Source: Chytriomyces cf. hyalinus JEL632 (taxonomy: Eukaryota > Chytridiomycota > Chytridiomycetes > Chytridiales > Chytriomycetaceae). From it: DNA of 64,000 nucleotides. The stretch is taken from contig JAIWWG010000072.1 of the NCBI GenBank assembly GCA_025435555.1, forward strand, positions 117,437 to 181,436. The letters are read 5' to 3'. The translations under genes were made by a program, and so were the position numbers. Below are positions 63,771-64,000 of the stretch, in pieces; position 1 is the stretch's first letter; each line of letters opens with the position of its first letter. The notes under the pieces are model-generated. The model was given only the letters and a program-made list of their open reading frames with translations, ran no database searches and was not told the origin of the DNA.

Positions 63771-64000
63771 ATGAACCCAGAAACCCCAAACGACCGTAAT
63801 CAAGACCACATCATCCAGCGGTACGAAACTCAGTTGGCCCAACTGACTGAAGCTGTCCAACGACTGTTCGCTGAAGTAACTACCCTACATGAACGTGAAC
63901 CTCCCAACCCTCCAGTACCAGTACCAGCCCCAACTATCAACCAGGCCATCCTGGACGAATCTAATGCCCCAGTCCCAGCTCAACGTCGACTACCTATCTT
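63771..64000 (+). CDS. Gag-like protein of element 3, N-terminal part
   Basis: Begins MNPETPNDRNQDHIIQRY and resembles element 2 gag (MNPE..., QRYE-x-QL, later valine/proline spacer). Open to the window edge; about 76 residues visible. Confidence 0.88.
   Translation, partial: MNPETPNDRNQDHIIQRYETQLAQLTEAVQRLFAEVTTLHEREPPNPPVPVPAPTINQAILDESNAPVPAQRRLPI

Larger units (their letters stand above)
63355..64000 (+). mobile_element. Ty3/gypsy retrotransposon, element 3, 5' part
   Basis: 5' LTR, PBS and gag start; the rest lies beyond the window. Same family as the solo LTR at 5898-6173. Its left neighbour is ATTAC, the same pentamer that flanks element 2, so both may have used one site. Confidence 0.92.

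Overview
The window is nuclear DNA of an early-diverging fungus, most likely a chytrid. The evidence is intron-rich genes with short GT-AG introns (roughly 40-100 nt), a Zn2Cys6 zinc-cluster regulator, a fungal-type partial LSU rDNA segment, fungal Ty3/gypsy elements, four Rho GTPases and orphan seven-helix proteins. No prokaryotic organisation (operons, Shine-Dalgarno sites) is present. Exon limits were read by eye from splice sites and reading-frame continuity and can be off by a few bases.

Left end (0-6.2 kb): the 5' part of a SET-domain methyltransferase, a tRNA-Asn, then an intact Ty3/gypsy element with identical LTRs followed by a solo LTR of a second family. The five bases GCTCA flank both insertions, 5-9 nt upstream of the tRNA. 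From 6.2 to 16.7 kb lie poorly conserved genes plus decayed copies: a mitochondrial-carrier pseudogene, a duplicated last exon, and perhaps an HNH-nuclease remnant.

16.7-33.8 kb is a conserved housekeeping block: an ER DnaJ protein, uracil phosphoribosyltransferase, a PH-domain protein, an Alba-family protein, a Nop25/Rrp17 rRNA-processing factor, a Zn2Cys6 regulator, a CBS-PB1 membrane protein and a divergent calmodulin-like protein. It is interrupted by an orphan ITS2/LSU rDNA fragment and a tRNA-Thr. At 35.7-37.8 kb a Mutator-like (MULE) transposon with poly-C-containing inverted repeats sits in a TTA microsatellite, just upstream of a HemW/RSAD1 radical-SAM gene.

40-49.4 kb holds four Rho-family GTPases on one strand with identical exon architecture, interspersed with an orphan seven-helix protein, a GH16 glycosidase with two cysteine-rich N-terminal modules, and a tRNA-Arg. 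49.8-57.5 kb carries a WS/DGAT-like acyltransferase, a secreted protein built of fifteen 43-residue repeats with a three-unit higher-order period, a Dbp2/DDX5 RNA helicase and a 5'-truncated proteasome alpha-2 pseudogene.

The right end (57.8-64 kb) is a second full-length Ty3/gypsy element, inserted exactly at the edge of a third element that runs off the window.

The most notable signal is the repeated use of the same integration site by different chromodomain-type Ty3/gypsy families. At the tRNA-Asn gene this implies targeting of a Pol III start site; the same layout recurs at the right end without a visible Pol III gene.
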